64,000 bases of DNA, taken from assembly GCA_036497285.1 (NCBI GenBank), contig DASXJR010000001.1:62001-126000 (forward strand), written 5' to 3'. Below are positions 51,442-61,959 of this stretch, in pieces. The DNA comes from RYN-133 sp036497285 (GTDB taxonomy: Bacteria; Actinomycetota; Actinomycetes; Mycobacteriales; Jatrophihabitantaceae). The notes under the pieces were generated by a model. It made no database searches. It saw only the letters and a program-made list of their open reading frames with translations, and was not told the DNA's origin. Position 1 is the first letter of the stretch. Every line of letters starts with the position of its first letter. A program made the position numbers and the translations under genes.

Positions 51442-51877
51442 GTGGTCCCCCCACAGTGAGTTGTTCGGTCTGCTGACCGGATTTCCAGACGACCCCGCGG
51501 CCGTCCGTCGTCTGCCCGGTGCCGGCCCGGTCAGCACTGTGCGCGTCGGGTTGATCGCAGGGGGCAGTCGGCACTGGTACCACTCGCGGAGACAAGTGGT
51601 GTCCCTCCCGGATCGGGCCCTTTTTGCACGCCCGATGGTTCTTAGCGTCGATAATTTACGCGGAAACCATCTGCCTGTGCCTAGAGGGAAATCGGCTCGT
51701 TTTGCTAAGGGCCAGAGGTCCCTAGCTGGTACATCTCAACCTCAATTCGGACGAACCCGCCGAGCGATCAAGTGGGGTCTTTCGGCTCTTTCGCTTTCCG
51801 TAGATGACATCCGACGCTGTGCTACCAACGCGCCTCGGTTGAGAGGCGGATCCGTAACCGGGCGGGGACGACCAACG
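51442..51877. promoter_or_regulatory. 436-bp shared control region between pilA and the Acg-like gene
   Basis: This divergent gap contains a locally AT-richer segment around 51640 to 51660 (cgataatttacgcgg) that may hold the pilA promoter, giving a leader of about 200 bases, and a DosR-like box at 51709 to 51722. The long leader of pilA could carry post-transcriptional control, but I do not recognise a known riboswitch in it. Confidence 0.5.
51709..51722. promoter_or_regulatory. DosR-box-like palindrome
   Basis: gggccagaggtccc; the other strand reads gggacctctggccc. Mycobacterial DosR sites follow gggactttngtccc, and known examples vary in the middle in a similar way. It lies 156 bp before the Acg-like gene and 268 bp before pilA, beside genes for a DosS/DosR-like pair. 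Binding is inferred. Confidence 0.5.
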
Positions 51878-52735
51878 ATGACGACGGCTGTGGACCCTGG
51901 GCTGCAGCGTGCCCTACGACGCGCGGCAGTCGCGGCCACACGTGCGCCGTCGGTGCTCGACACCCAGCCATGGCGGATGGTCGTGCGGCGCGAGTCGGTC
52001 GAGATCCATGCCGATCGCAGCCACCAACTCCGTCATCTCGACCCCGACGGGCGCAGCCTGATCTTCTCGTGCGGTAGTGCGTTGACCAACGTCTTGTTGT
52101 CGCTCAGCGCGGACGGTCTCGGCACCCACATCACGCGGTTCCCCGAGTTCAACCGTCCCGACCTGATCGCAGCCGTGCACATCGTTCCGGACGATCAGCC
52201 GGTCCTGGATCCACTCAGCGCTGCGCTTCGCGTCGCCGCGGTCGACGGCGTGTGCACCACCCCGGCGAGGTCGATCGGGGCGCCGATGGCCGTCGTCGAG
52301 GGAGGAGCCGTTCTCGCGGTGCCGCCGCGCCTGCGCGAGATCGTCGAATGCATCGTCCGCGAATCGATCGATCGGGTGCGCGCCGACCCGTCCGCACATG
52401 CCGAGATCCGACCGGCGTGGCTGTCGGCGGCGATGCCCACCCAACAAGCCGCCGCTATCCCGAGTCTCGGTGTTGTCGTCGACGACCGCGATGCGCGGGA
52501 GGGCTGGCTGCGCGCCGGCGAGCGCTATCAGCTGATGGCCCTCGACTGCGCGCTGCGGGGCGTCTCGACGATCCCGGTGCTACCCGCGACGGCGTTTCCG
52601 GATCTGCGCACAGCGCTGCGCAACGTCCTCGGCACGACGGAAACGCCTCAGCTGGTTTTCCGCGCGGTGGCCGCGCTGCCCGGGCCGCCGCGTAGGCGGC
52701 GACGGCTCGTGGACACTCTCGTCGAGGGTGCTTAG
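51878..52735 (+). CDS. Acg-family FMN-binding nitroreductase-like protein
   Basis: The 285-residue protein of the Acg/Rv3131 group has the start AAVAATRAPSVLDTQPWRMV with the FMN-contact run and the middle HLDPDGRSLIFSCGSALTNV, as in dormancy-regulon members. Such proteins bind FMN and may store it or reduce small molecules under low oxygen. It is followed by a terminator and then the kinase/regulator pair, the same gene company as in mycobacterial DosR loci. The ATG at 51878 is preceded only by a weak GGGGACG. Confidence 0.85.
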   Translation: MTTAVDPGLQRALRRAAVAATRAPSVLDTQPWRMVVRRESVEIHADRSHQLRHLDPDGRSLIFSCGSALTNVLLSLSADGLGTHITRFPEFNRPDLIAAVHIVPDDQPVLDPLSAALRVAAVDGVCTTPARSIGAPMAVVEGGAVLAVPPRLREIVECIVRESIDRVRADPSAHAEIRPAWLSAAMPTQQAAAIPSLGVVVDDRDAREGWLRAGERYQLMALDCALRGVSTIPVLPATAFPDLRTALRNVLGTTETPQLVFRAVAALPGPPRRRRRLVDTLVEGA

Positions 52736-52765
52736 CTCCGAAGCTATTTTTGATCACAACAACTT

Positions 52766-52782
52766 CCGAGTTGAAAACTCGG
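52766..52782 (+). terminator. intrinsic terminator after the Acg-like gene
   Basis: ccgagtt, loop gaa, aactcgg, then tgttcttgtgtatttct, a T-rich tail. It separates the Acg-like gene from the kinase gene. Confidence 0.75.
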
Positions 52783-52805
52783 TGTTCTTGTGTATTTCTA
52801 AACCT

Positions 52806-54059
52806 ATGGCTGAGGTTTTCCCGGGAGAGTCCTCCGCGTGGAACTACCACACACCCCCCGCGGAGTCGGCGACGCACGCCATTGAGGCGAGGGAAGCGCC
52901 CGCTCTCCGATCGCCGGACCAGAAGCTCTCGCTGCGGCGCGAGCAGTGGCTGAGCGCCGCCACCACGATCACCCGTGATCTGCTCGTCGACGCGGGTGCC
53001 GATTCGCTGCAAGTGATCGCCCGTACCGTGCGCGATGTCGCCGGCGCCAGGTTCGTGACCGTTGCCCTGCCGACCCACGACGGCCGCCACGTGATGATCG
53101 AGGTCGCGGTCGGTGCCGAGGAGCTTCTCGGCACCACGTACAGCGTCGACGACAGCCTGGCCGGGTGCGCGATCCGCACCGGGCAGGCAGTGGTGCACCG
53201 CGCCGCCGACACCGAGGCACCGCCCGAATGGGACCAGCTGCCGATCACGCAACGGGTCGGCGCGGTCATCGCGGTGCCTCTGCTCGGTCCGGACGGCGTG
53301 CGCGGGGCCCTGGGCATCGCGCGGCCCGCCGAGGGCGACGACTTCGTCGCGGTCGACATCGAGATGGCGATGATGTTCGCCAATCACGCGTCCGTGGCGC
53401 TCGAGCTGGCCGACGGCCGTGAGCAGCGCTACCGCGTCGAGATCCTCGAGGACCGCGCCCGTCTGGCCGGCGATCTGCACGACCATGTCATCCAGCGGCT
53501 GTTCGCGGCTGCGCTGCGTCTCGAGATGGCTGGCGACGACATTGCCGACGACGACGCCAGCGACGAGGTCAGCAGCGTCGTCACGAGCATCCGTGACACG
53601 ATCGGGCAACTGCGCAACACGATCACGGGGCTACGCAGCCAGACAGTCGCAACCAACACGACCACCTTGCGCCGCCGCGTGGAGCGCGTCACCGACGAGT
53701 TCGCGGTGCTGCTCCCCCATCACGCCAGACTGCGCATTGACGGACCGCTCGAGCGGGTCACCGACCGCATGCTCGCCGACGACGTCGTCGCAGTCGTGCG
53801 GGAAATGCTGAGCAACGCGGGTCGGCATGCCTTTGCCTCCCAGGTGGATCTCGCCGTAGTCGCCGGCGACGAGACGATCACCGTCGTGGTTGTCGACGAC
53901 GGCGTCGGCGTCGGTAGTCCTGAGCGGCGCAGCGGTCTCGACAGTCTGACCCGGCGCGCCGACCGGAACGGCGGCACGTTCATCGTCGACACGGCGCGTC
54001 CCGGCACCGAGCGTCCCGGCACCCGCGCGGTGTGGACCGGACGGATCGTCGGGACATGA
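52806..54059 (+). CDS. DosS/DevS-like sensor histidine kinase with one GAF domain
   Basis: 417 residues. A GAF domain spans about residues 60 to 190 (GARFVTVALPTHDGRHVMIE, IAVPLLGPDGVRGALGIARP). HisKA_3 follows with the phospho-histidine in RLAGDLHDHVIQRLFAAALR near residue 222, and a HATPase_c with N-box MLSNAGRHAF and DDGVGVGSPERRSG. Mycobacterial DosS has two GAF domains, so this one is shorter; whether it binds heme is unknown. Start at ATG 52806 lacks a clear ribosome site, and upstream codons are open. It overlaps the regulator by 4 bp. Confidence 0.88.
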   Translation: MAEVFPGESSAWNYHTPPAESATHAIEAREAPALRSPDQKLSLRREQWLSAATTITRDLLVDAGADSLQVIARTVRDVAGARFVTVALPTHDGRHVMIEVAVGAEELLGTTYSVDDSLAGCAIRTGQAVVHRAADTEAPPEWDQLPITQRVGAVIAVPLLGPDGVRGALGIARPAEGDDFVAVDIEMAMMFANHASVALELADGREQRYRVEILEDRARLAGDLHDHVIQRLFAAALRLEMAGDDIADDDASDEVSSVVTSIRDTIGQLRNTITGLRSQTVATNTTTLRRRVERVTDEFAVLLPHHARLRIDGPLERVTDRMLADDVVAVVREMLSNAGRHAFASQVDLAVVAGDETITVVVVDDGVGVGSPERRSGLDSLTRRADRNGGTFIVDTARPGTERPGTRAVWTGRIVGT

Positions 54060-54733
54060 CCAGGGTGATCCGGGTCGTGCTCGTCGACGACCATGAAGTC
54101 GTGCGCCGTGGCCTGGCGACCGTGTTCCATGCGGCCGACGACATTGCCGTCGTCGGTGAGGCCGACAGCGTCGCAACCGCGCTCGAGACGGTGCGCAGGC
54201 TGAGACCCGAGGTCGTGCTGCTCGACGTCCGGCTGCCGGACGCGAGTGGTATCGACGCGTGCCGCGAGATCACGTCCACCACGCCGGCGCGGTGCCTCAT
54301 GCTGACTTCGCACGATGACGACGACGCCATCTTCGCCGCGGTGATGTCGGGCGCGTCGGGTTACCTGCTCAAGGACGTCGCCGCGAAGACGCTGCTCGAC
54401 GCCGTCCGCCAGGTCGGTGCCGGTCGGTCGTTGCTCGATCCGACGGTCACGAGCCGGGTGTTCGACCGACTTCGCAACGGCGAGCCGCCCGCGGACCCCG
54501 TCGATTCGCTCAACGGGCGCGAGTTGCAACTGCTCGATCTCATCGCAGAAGGGCTGACGAACCGGCAGATTGCGACCCGGATGTTCCTCGCCGAGAAGAC
54601 GGTGAAGAACTACGTATCGGCGCTGCTCGCCAAGCTCGGCTACGAACGCCGCACCCAGATCGCCGTGCTCGGTGCGTCGCGGCGCCGCAAGTCAGGGGAC
54701 GGCACTCTCAGCGGCCGGAACGTCGTCCGCTGA
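54056..54733 (+). CDS. NarL/DosR-like response regulator
   Basis: 225 residues. The receiver domain has the acidic pair in VVLVDDHEVVRRGL, the phospho-acceptor aspartate in VVLLDVRLPDASG near residue 58 and the lysine in GYLLKDV. A LuxR-type helix-turn-helix (LTNRQIATRMFLAEKTVKNY) lies near residue 175, very like DosR. It is coupled to the kinase (ATGA). It probably controls the Acg-like gene and perhaps pilA through the box at 51709. Confidence 0.92.
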   Translation: MTRVIRVVLVDDHEVVRRGLATVFHAADDIAVVGEADSVATALETVRRLRPEVVLLDVRLPDASGIDACREITSTTPARCLMLTSHDDDDAIFAAVMSGASGYLLKDVAAKTLLDAVRQVGAGRSLLDPTVTSRVFDRLRNGEPPADPVDSLNGRELQLLDLIAEGLTNRQIATRMFLAEKTVKNYVSALLAKLGYERRTQIAVLGASRRRKSGDGTLSGRNVVR

Positions 54734-55903
54734 CTTGATCGGCGCGCAGGCGCTGCAGATCAGGGCGGCGATGCCGATGAGTGCGGTCGCGATGATCAGT
54801 GCATGGAGCACGCCGACGTGGTTGCCGATGAGCCCGACGAACGGCGGACCGGCCAGGAACGCGACGTAGGCGATCGAGGCCGCGACACTCACCCGCGCCG
54901 CCGCCCGGTGCGGGTCGTCGGCTGCTGCGCTTATGCCGGTCGGGAAACCGAGGGCGGTGCCCAGACCCCACGCGGCGGCGCCGAGCCAGGCCAGCGCGAC
55001 CACGTGCCCGAACACCACCAGTAGCAGGCCGGCCAGCGCCAGCACGCATCCCGCGCGCAGCACCGGCACCCGGCCGAACCGGTCGAGCAGCGACGGGCCG
55101 AACCAGCGTCCCGCCGTCATCGCAGCGAGGAAGATCGCAAGCGCGATCGTGCCCAGCGTCGCGGAGCTGTGGTAGCCGTCGATCACGGCGATGCCGAGCC
55201 AGTCGTTCCCGGTGCCTTCGCTGAAGGCCATGCACAGCACGAACAACCCGATCAGGACGGTGCGCGGTTCACGCCAGGCCGCCAGCACCGCCCGCCGCGA
55301 CTCGTGTGTCTCGTGCACGACCGCATGCGGCAGGAAGCCGCGCATCGTCGATATCGGCACGACCGCCGCGACCACCACGGCGACGCCGAGCAGGTGTGCG
55401 GTGACCGGAACGCGCAGCAGGACCATCAACGCGCCGAGCCCGGCGCCCGCGACCGTCCCGACGCTGAAGCCCGCGTGGAACCGGGACATGATCGAGCGGC
55501 GCAACCGCCGCTCCACCTCGGCGCCCTGCACGTTCATGGCGACGTCCCACGCGCCGTTGCCGAGCCCGACGAGGAACAGCCCGATGCACACCGCGACGGC
55601 GCCGACGTTGTAGCCGATCGCGGCGATGGCCAGGCCGACCGCCAGGGTCACCGCCATGCTCGCCACCGTCCGAGCCTCGCCGAACCGGCCGACCACGACC
55701 CCGGACGTCGGCAGCGCGACCAGCGAACCCAGCGCGATGCACAGCAGGATCAGCCCGAGTTGCCCAGGGGTGACGCCGAGCCGGTCGCGCACCTGCGGGA
55801 TCCGGGACGCCCAGCTGGCAAAGGCGAATCCCGAACCGATGAACGCGACGTACACGGCGCGGACCGCGCGCGGTACGGCAGGGTCAAGTACGGGCAGGCT
55901 CAC
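54692..55903 (-). CDS. major facilitator superfamily transporter
   Basis: The 403-residue transporter has twelve predicted membrane helices in two halves (start YVAFIGSGFAFASWASRIPQ, MFS loop GVVVGRFGEARTVASMAV between helices 2 and 3). The layout resembles the FucP/YbjJ-type exporter group. Its substrate is unknown. The 3' end overlaps the response regulator gene by 42 bp in convergent orientation. Confidence 0.88.
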   Translation of the reverse strand: MSLPVLDPAVPRAVRAVYVAFIGSGFAFASWASRIPQVRDRLGVTPGQLGLILLCIALGSLVALPTSGVVVGRFGEARTVASMAVTLAVGLAIAAIGYNVGAVAVCIGLFLVGLGNGAWDVAMNVQGAEVERRLRRSIMSRFHAGFSVGTVAGAGLGALMVLLRVPVTAHLLGVAVVVAAVVPISTMRGFLPHAVVHETHESRRAVLAAWREPRTVLIGLFVLCMAFSEGTGNDWLGIAVIDGYHSSATLGTIALAIFLAAMTAGRWFGPSLLDRFGRVPVLRAGCVLALAGLLLVVFGHVVALAWLGAAAWGLGTALGFPTGISAAADDPHRAAARVSVAASIAYVAFLAGPPFVGLIGNHVGVLHALIIATALIGIAALICSACAPIKSADDVPAAESAVP

Positions 55904-55936
55904 TGCTCATACGCTAGCGGGCGCAGCGGCACCCGA

Positions 55937-56767
55937 TTACCGCCCGTCGAGGATCTTGATGACAGGTGCGAACTGCTCGAGGTACTCGGCGTTGACGGTG
56001 ACGTACGACGTGCCGAGCTGCGCGCGGCGGCGCAGCAGCTCGTCGGCCATGCCCTGCGGACTGCCCTCGAGCAGAACCAGCGACTCGGCGCTGCGCAGGC
56101 CGACAAGATCGGCGCCGATGTACCGCTCGGCGTGCGGCGGCAGCTGGTCGCCGACCACGAAGATGCTCGTCACGAACTCGATCTCGTCGGCGCGGGCGCC
56201 GGCCTCGTCGCGCACCGTCGCGAGCATCTGCGCGAACGTATCGCGCGGGGTCAGCGCCCCGACGGCCAGCGTGACGACGTCGGCGTGCTCGGCCGCCAAA
56301 CGCAGCGCGCGCGGACCTGACGCAGCCACGACGACCGGTGTGTACTGCTGGTCGCCGTCCGATGCACGCACCGCCTCGATGATCTGGCGCACCTGCTCCA
56401 GCCGCTGCGCCGGGGAACCGAACGGCAGGCCCAGCTGCTCGACCCACTGCGCCACGACCGGACGGCCGGTGCCGAGCCCGAGGTCGAACCGCCCTCCCGT
56501 CAGCCTGGTCATCGAGCTTGCTTCCCAGGCGACCAGGCGGGGCGGGCGAAGCGGCGCGGCCAGCACCCAGGTGCCGACGCGGAGATTCGCCACGGCTGCC
56601 GCCATCGCCAGCGCCGGCATCGGCGCCGGCAGCTGCATGCCGTCGGGCATCAGCAGCGAGGTGTACCCGAGGTCGGCCACCCGACGTGCGGTCGCCGACC
56701 AGTCGCCGCCGGACGGGGTGGTGACGGCACCGAACCGGAACGGACGCTCCACACTCGTTTGTGTCAT
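55937..56767 (-). CDS. LLM-class flavin-dependent oxidoreductase
   Basis: 276 residues of the luciferase-like TIM barrel: DLGYTSLLMPDGMQLPAPMP near residue 31, then NLRVGTWVLAAPLRPP, GGRFDLGLGTGRPVVAQWVE, and VVVAASGPRALRLAAEHADV. It uses FMN or F420; the F420 group is common in actinobacteria. Substrate unknown. It stands between the transporter and the GH65 operon, all on the minus strand. Confidence 0.88.
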   Translation of the reverse strand: MTQTSVERPFRFGAVTTPSGGDWSATARRVADLGYTSLLMPDGMQLPAPMPALAMAAAVANLRVGTWVLAAPLRPPRLVAWEASSMTRLTGGRFDLGLGTGRPVVAQWVEQLGLPFGSPAQRLEQVRQIIEAVRASDGDQQYTPVVVAASGPRALRLAAEHADVVTLAVGALTPRDTFAQMLATVRDEAGARADEIEFVTSIFVVGDQLPPHAERYIGADLVGLRSAESLVLLEGSPQGMADELLRRRAQLGTSYVTVNAEYLEQFAPVIKILDGR

Positions 56768-56806
56768 GAATCATTCATAGCATGAACGAATAGGGATCGG
56801 AACGCC

Positions 56807-59194
56807 TCAGTCGAGATCCGCGAAAGTGATCGGAGCGCGACCCGCCGGTTGGGTGGGACGCGGGGTGAGCGGTCGTATCCGGCAGGTCGGCCGGCGCACC
56901 GGGACGTCCGCTTCGAGCAGCAGGGTTTCCCCGTCGTGGACGATCTCGACGCCGTTGCCGTGCCGCTCGCTGTCGACCTGGCTGGCGGTGTAGGTCACCT
57001 CTTCGGGACCGATGTCGACGAGGATGTGCGCGCCCTGCCAGACGAGCCGGAACTGCAAGCACGTCCAGCCCGGGGCGAGTTGCGGGCAGAACGACAGGCG
57101 ACCGCGATGGTCGCGCATTCCGCCGAAGCCTGCGACGACCGCGATCCAGGTGCCGGCGAGTGACGCGATGTGCAGCCCGTCGCGGGTATTGCTCTCAAGA
57201 TCACGCAGATCCATCATCGCCGCTTCCGCGAGGTAGTCGGCGGCCAGATCGAGATGACCGACCTCGGCGGCGACCACCGCTTGCGTGCAGGCCGACAGGG
57301 ACGAGTCGCGCACGGTGATCGGCTCGTAGTAGGCGAACGCGCGAGCCTTCTCCTCCAAGGTGAACGCATCGCCGAAAAGGTGCAGCGCCAGCACGATGTC
57401 GGCCTGCTTCACGACCTGCTTGCGGTAGATCTCCATGTACGGCGACTTGAGCAGCAACGGGTAGCCGCCGTTGGTGTTGGAGTCCTCGAAGTCCCACATC
57501 TGACGGTCGGTGCTGCCCAGGTCCTGCTGGTGTACCTGACGTTCCTTGTCGAAGGGCATCGCGACCGCTGCGGCCGCGGCGCGCCACTGCGCGACCTCGT
57601 CTTCGGTCACGTCCAGCTCGCCGGCGGACTCGCTCCACCGATCGGCGATGTCCGCCGCAGCTTCGAGATTCCGCGCCGCGGCGAGGTTGGTGAAGGTGTT
57701 GTCGCGCACGATCGCGCTGTACTCGTCGGGCCCGGTGACTCCGTCGATGTGGAACCGGTCGTCGTCACCGTAGTAACCCAGCGACATCCACAACCGGGCC
57801 GTCTCGACGAGTAGTGGGACCCCGTACCGCTCAGCGAAGATGTCGTCGTTGGTCCAGTCCAGATAGCGCTGCGCGGCCAGGGCGACGTCGGCGTTGATGT
57901 GCAGGGCCGCGGTGCCGGCCGGCCAGTAGCCGGAGCACTCCTGGCCGCGGATGGTGCGCCACGGGAAAGCGGCCCCCGACATGTGCAGCTGCTCGGCCCG
58001 GTCGCGGGCCAGGTCGAGTGTCGACCACCGCCACCGCAGTGCGTCGCGCACCGCGTTCGGCGAGGTCGCGGTGAGCACCGGCAGCACGAACGCCTCGGTG
58101 TCCCAGAAGGCGTGCCCGTCGTACCCCGGCCCGGTCAGGCCCTTGGCCGGGATGGCGCGTTGCTCGGCGCGCAAGCCGGACTGCAGCGTGTGGAACAGCG
58201 CGAAGCGCACCGCCTGTTGGATCGCCGGAGCCCCGTCGATGCGCACGTCGGCGCACGACCAGAACAGGTCGAGCGCCGCGCGCTGTTCGTCGGCGAGGGC
58301 GTCCCAACCCGCGTGGAGTGCCGACACCAGCGCGGCACCGGTCTGGTCGCTGAGCGCGCGCAGCGTGCGCTGGCTCGACCAGCCGTAGCTGACGAACTTG
58401 GTCAGGCCCAGCTTCTGCCCGGGCTCGAGTCGGGCGGCGACGGTGTACCGCGCGATGTCCGGAGCCACCCGCATCGAGGCGCTGTGGCCGTCCGGCGCGT
58501 GCACGATGTGGTCCATGCCGGCCGCCATCCGCAGCCGGCTCTTCTCGGTGCGGTGCAGCAGCCAGGCGCGGCCGTCCTCGCCGTCATGCGCGACCGGGTG
58601 CAGTGGCGCCTCCAAGAGCGTTGCGACCCGCGGATCCTTCGACTGCACCGGAACGAACTCGTTGGCCAACAGCTCGGACTGCACGACGACACGGGCCGGG
58701 TCGCCCACCGCCTCGACCTCCCAGTCGATCGCCATGATCGAGCGCTGGGTGAGCGAGACCAGCCGTCTCGAGCGCACCCGCACGGTCTGCCCGGACGGCG
58801 CGGCCCACTCGACGACGCGCGACAGGACTCCGGTGCGCAGGTCGAGCACCCGGTCGTGGTGCAGGATCTCGCCGTAACGCAGATCGAACGGCTCGTCGTC
58901 CACGAGCAAGCGGATGATCTTGCCGTCGGTGACGTTGAGCACCGTCTGTCCGACCTCGGGGAATCCGAACCCGGCTTCGGCATACGGCAACGGACGATTC
59001 TCGTAGAACGAATTCAGGTACGTGCCGGGCAGGCCGTGCGGGTCGCCCTCGTCCAACGTTCCGCGCGCGCCGATGTGGCCGTTCGACAGTGCGAACAGCG
59101 ATTCGGATCTCGCAAGATCGTCCAGGTCGAGCCCGACCTCGCGCAGTTCCCACGGCTCGATCGGGTAACGGTCCTCGTGCCGGCGGGCGGTCAA
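56807..59194 (-). CDS. GH65-family glycoside phosphorylase
   Basis: 795 residues. Domains in order: N-terminal beta-sandwich (SLFALSNGHIGARGTLDEGD near residue 34), an (alpha/alpha)6 barrel with GHAFWDTEAFVLPVL, the catalytic acid glutamate in DGVTGPDEYSAIVRDNTFTN near residue 485, and the phosphate-site region before the C-terminal beta domain. It splits a disaccharide such as trehalose, maltose or kojibiose with phosphate to give glucose 1-phosphate. It overlaps the beta-phosphoglucomutase gene by 4 bp, which favours an inverting phosphorylase forming beta-glucose 1-phosphate. Which disaccharide is used cannot be read from sequence. Confidence 0.92.
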   Translation of the reverse strand: MTARRHEDRYPIEPWELREVGLDLDDLARSESLFALSNGHIGARGTLDEGDPHGLPGTYLNSFYENRPLPYAEAGFGFPEVGQTVLNVTDGKIIRLLVDDEPFDLRYGEILHHDRVLDLRTGVLSRVVEWAAPSGQTVRVRSRRLVSLTQRSIMAIDWEVEAVGDPARVVVQSELLANEFVPVQSKDPRVATLLEAPLHPVAHDGEDGRAWLLHRTEKSRLRMAAGMDHIVHAPDGHSASMRVAPDIARYTVAARLEPGQKLGLTKFVSYGWSSQRTLRALSDQTGAALVSALHAGWDALADEQRAALDLFWSCADVRIDGAPAIQQAVRFALFHTLQSGLRAEQRAIPAKGLTGPGYDGHAFWDTEAFVLPVLTATSPNAVRDALRWRWSTLDLARDRAEQLHMSGAAFPWRTIRGQECSGYWPAGTAALHINADVALAAQRYLDWTNDDIFAERYGVPLLVETARLWMSLGYYGDDDRFHIDGVTGPDEYSAIVRDNTFTNLAAARNLEAAADIADRWSESAGELDVTEDEVAQWRAAAAAVAMPFDKERQVHQQDLGSTDRQMWDFEDSNTNGGYPLLLKSPYMEIYRKQVVKQADIVLALHLFGDAFTLEEKARAFAYYEPITVRDSSLSACTQAVVAAEVGHLDLAADYLAEAAMMDLRDLESNTRDGLHIASLAGTWIAVVAGFGGMRDHRGRLSFCPQLAPGWTCLQFRLVWQGAHILVDIGPEEVTYTASQVDSERHGNGVEIVHDGETLLLEADVPVRRPTCRIRPLTPRPTQPAGRAPITFADLD

Positions 59195-59910
59195 CGGAGC
59201 TCGTCCATTGAGGTGATCACGACGGACGCGCCGTGTGATCGGAGCTGCCTGCCGTGCTCGTCGTCGAGACGGTTGATGCCGACGACGTAGCCGAACTTGC
59301 CGTCGCGGCCGGCCTGGACACCGGCGAGCGCGTCCTCGAACACGGCGGCCTGGTCGGGCGGAACTCCCGCGGCCTCGGCACCGGCGAGGAACGAGTCCGG
59401 CGCGGGCTTGCCCTTCAGATGGTGCTCGTTGATCGTGTTGCCGTCGACGCGGCCCTCGACGAACTGCTCGAGCCCAGTCACGTGCAGCACGTCCTTGGTG
59501 TTCGCGCTGGAGGACACGACGAACCGGCGTAGACCGCCGTCGCGCGCCGCTTCGAGATATCGCCGTGCGTCGTCGAACACCTTGACACCGTCGTCCTTGA
59601 TCGCCTTCAACAGCAACTGGTTCTTGCGGTTGCCGACGCCATAGACGGTCTCGGCATCGGGCGCGTCGTCGGGTTTGCCCTCGGGCAGGTCGATGCCGCG
59701 CGACCTGAGGAAGTCACGCACCCCGTCGGCCCGCGGCTTCCCGTCGACCTGATCGGCGTAGTCGTCGTCGGTGAACTCGGGCAGGCCGCGACCGGCCAGG
59801 ATGGGGTCGAACGTCTGCTTCCATGCTTTTCGGTGCACAGAAGCAGTGTCGGTCAGGACGCCGTCCAGGTCGAACAGGCACACGGTCACCGAATCCGGGA
59901 GTCCGAGCAT
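59191..59910 (-). CDS. HAD-family beta-phosphoglucomutase
   Basis: The 239-residue enzyme has a HAD motif I FDLDGVLTDTASVHRKAWKQ at residue 12 with both aspartates, KDDGVKVFDDARRYLEAARD and VSSSANTKDVL (motif II serine), and AVFEDALAGVQAGRDG (motif IV). It converts beta-glucose 1-phosphate to glucose 6-phosphate. Genetic coupling to the GH65 gene makes the pathway complete: disaccharide plus phosphate to glucose and glucose 6-phosphate. A trehalose-phosphatase role is less likely. Confidence 0.9.
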   Translation of the reverse strand: MLGLPDSVTVCLFDLDGVLTDTASVHRKAWKQTFDPILAGRGLPEFTDDDYADQVDGKPRADGVRDFLRSRGIDLPEGKPDDAPDAETVYGVGNRKNQLLLKAIKDDGVKVFDDARRYLEAARDGGLRRFVVSSSANTKDVLHVTGLEQFVEGRVDGNTINEHHLKGKPAPDSFLAGAEAAGVPPDQAAVFEDALAGVQAGRDGKFGYVVGINRLDDEHGRQLRSHGASVVITSMDELR

Positions 59911-59985
59911 GCGTCCAGCATTCCCCTGGTCACATCGCTGCTACCGGCGGGTTCGGGCGTTGCCTGGTTGGCCTAAGTTCAAAGG

Positions 59986-60423
59986 GTGGAGCCCGCTGTC
60001 GAGAAGCCTGTCCTGCCGCCGTCGATGCCGGGCCTCGACACGTACTTGGGCATCGATCTGGTCTCCGCGACCGCGGACCGGGTCGAGCTGAGCTGGACGG
60101 TTCGCCCCGAACTGACCCAGCCGTACGGGATCGTGCACGGTGGTACCTACTGCACCGCGGTCGAATCCTCGGCGAGCGTCGGCGCCGCGATCTGGTTCGG
60201 CGAGCGGAACGAGGGCGGACGGGTGGTCGGGGTCAGCAATACCACCGACTTCTACCGCGCCGTCACGGCCGGCGTGTTGACCGCGGTGGCCACACCCGTT
60301 CACCGTGGACGTAGCCAGCAGGTTTGGCGGGTAGACATCACGGACGAGGACGAGCGCCTGGTCGCACAAGGCCAGGTACGGCTGCAGAACCTGACGGACT
60401 CCCACCGGGGTCCGGGGCACTGA
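59986..60423 (+). CDS. PaaI-type hotdog thioesterase
   Basis: 145 residues with the hotdog signature YGIVHGGTYCTAVESSASVG near residue 46 and VVGVSNTTDFYRAVTAGVLT. It hydrolyses an aryl- or acyl-CoA thioester. The GTG at 59986 has no spaced ribosome site, and a TAAGTT element stands about 7 to 12 bases before it, so the transcript is probably leaderless. It is 20 bp before citrate synthase and divergent from the mutase gene. Confidence 0.87.
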   Translation: MEPAVEKPVLPPSMPGLDTYLGIDLVSATADRVELSWTVRPELTQPYGIVHGGTYCTAVESSASVGAAIWFGERNEGGRVVGVSNTTDFYRAVTAGVLTAVATPVHRGRSQQVWRVDITDEDERLVAQGQVRLQNLTDSHRGPGH

Positions 60424-60443
60424 TTCTGGACGAGGAGATCCCT

Positions 60444-61736
<1,293 letters not shown>

Positions 61737-61750
61737 CCGGTCCCGTCCCG

Positions 61751-61823
61751 CTGACGGTGGTTAGTTCGGGGCTCAGTGGTTAGTTACAACTGACCACTGA
61801 CCCGCGAAACTGACCACTGTCAG
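61751..61823. repeat. nested inverted repeats after citrate synthase
   Basis: Outer arms 61751 to 61766 and 61808 to 61823 pair over 14 of 16 bases; inner arms 61773 to 61785 and 61788 to 61800 pair over 12 of 13. The arms are copies of one unit: gtggttagtt occurs twice, then aactgaccac twice. It could act as a terminator for gltA or be the end of a lost insertion sequence. From 61824 to 61959 I see no gene. Confidence 0.7.
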
Positions 61824-61959
61824 CTGGTGGTGCTGGTACCCCGCCCGGGAAGCATGGTCGCGACCGTCAGCACCTCACCGGGACGGGCTGCACGACGCCG
61901 ACCATGCACAAGCAGCCGGAGCCGACGATCGTTTTGACCGGCGAACTGCGCATGACAGC

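Noticed and set aside
51442..51660. A cyclic-di-GMP riboswitch in the pilA leader
   Set aside because: The leader is long enough, but I could not find the conserved GEMM core pairs; a covariance search would be needed.
59191..59910. Trehalose-6-phosphate phosphatase
   Set aside because: Motifs and the 4-bp coupling with a GH65 phosphorylase fit beta-phosphoglucomutase better; the OtsB cap pattern is not seen.
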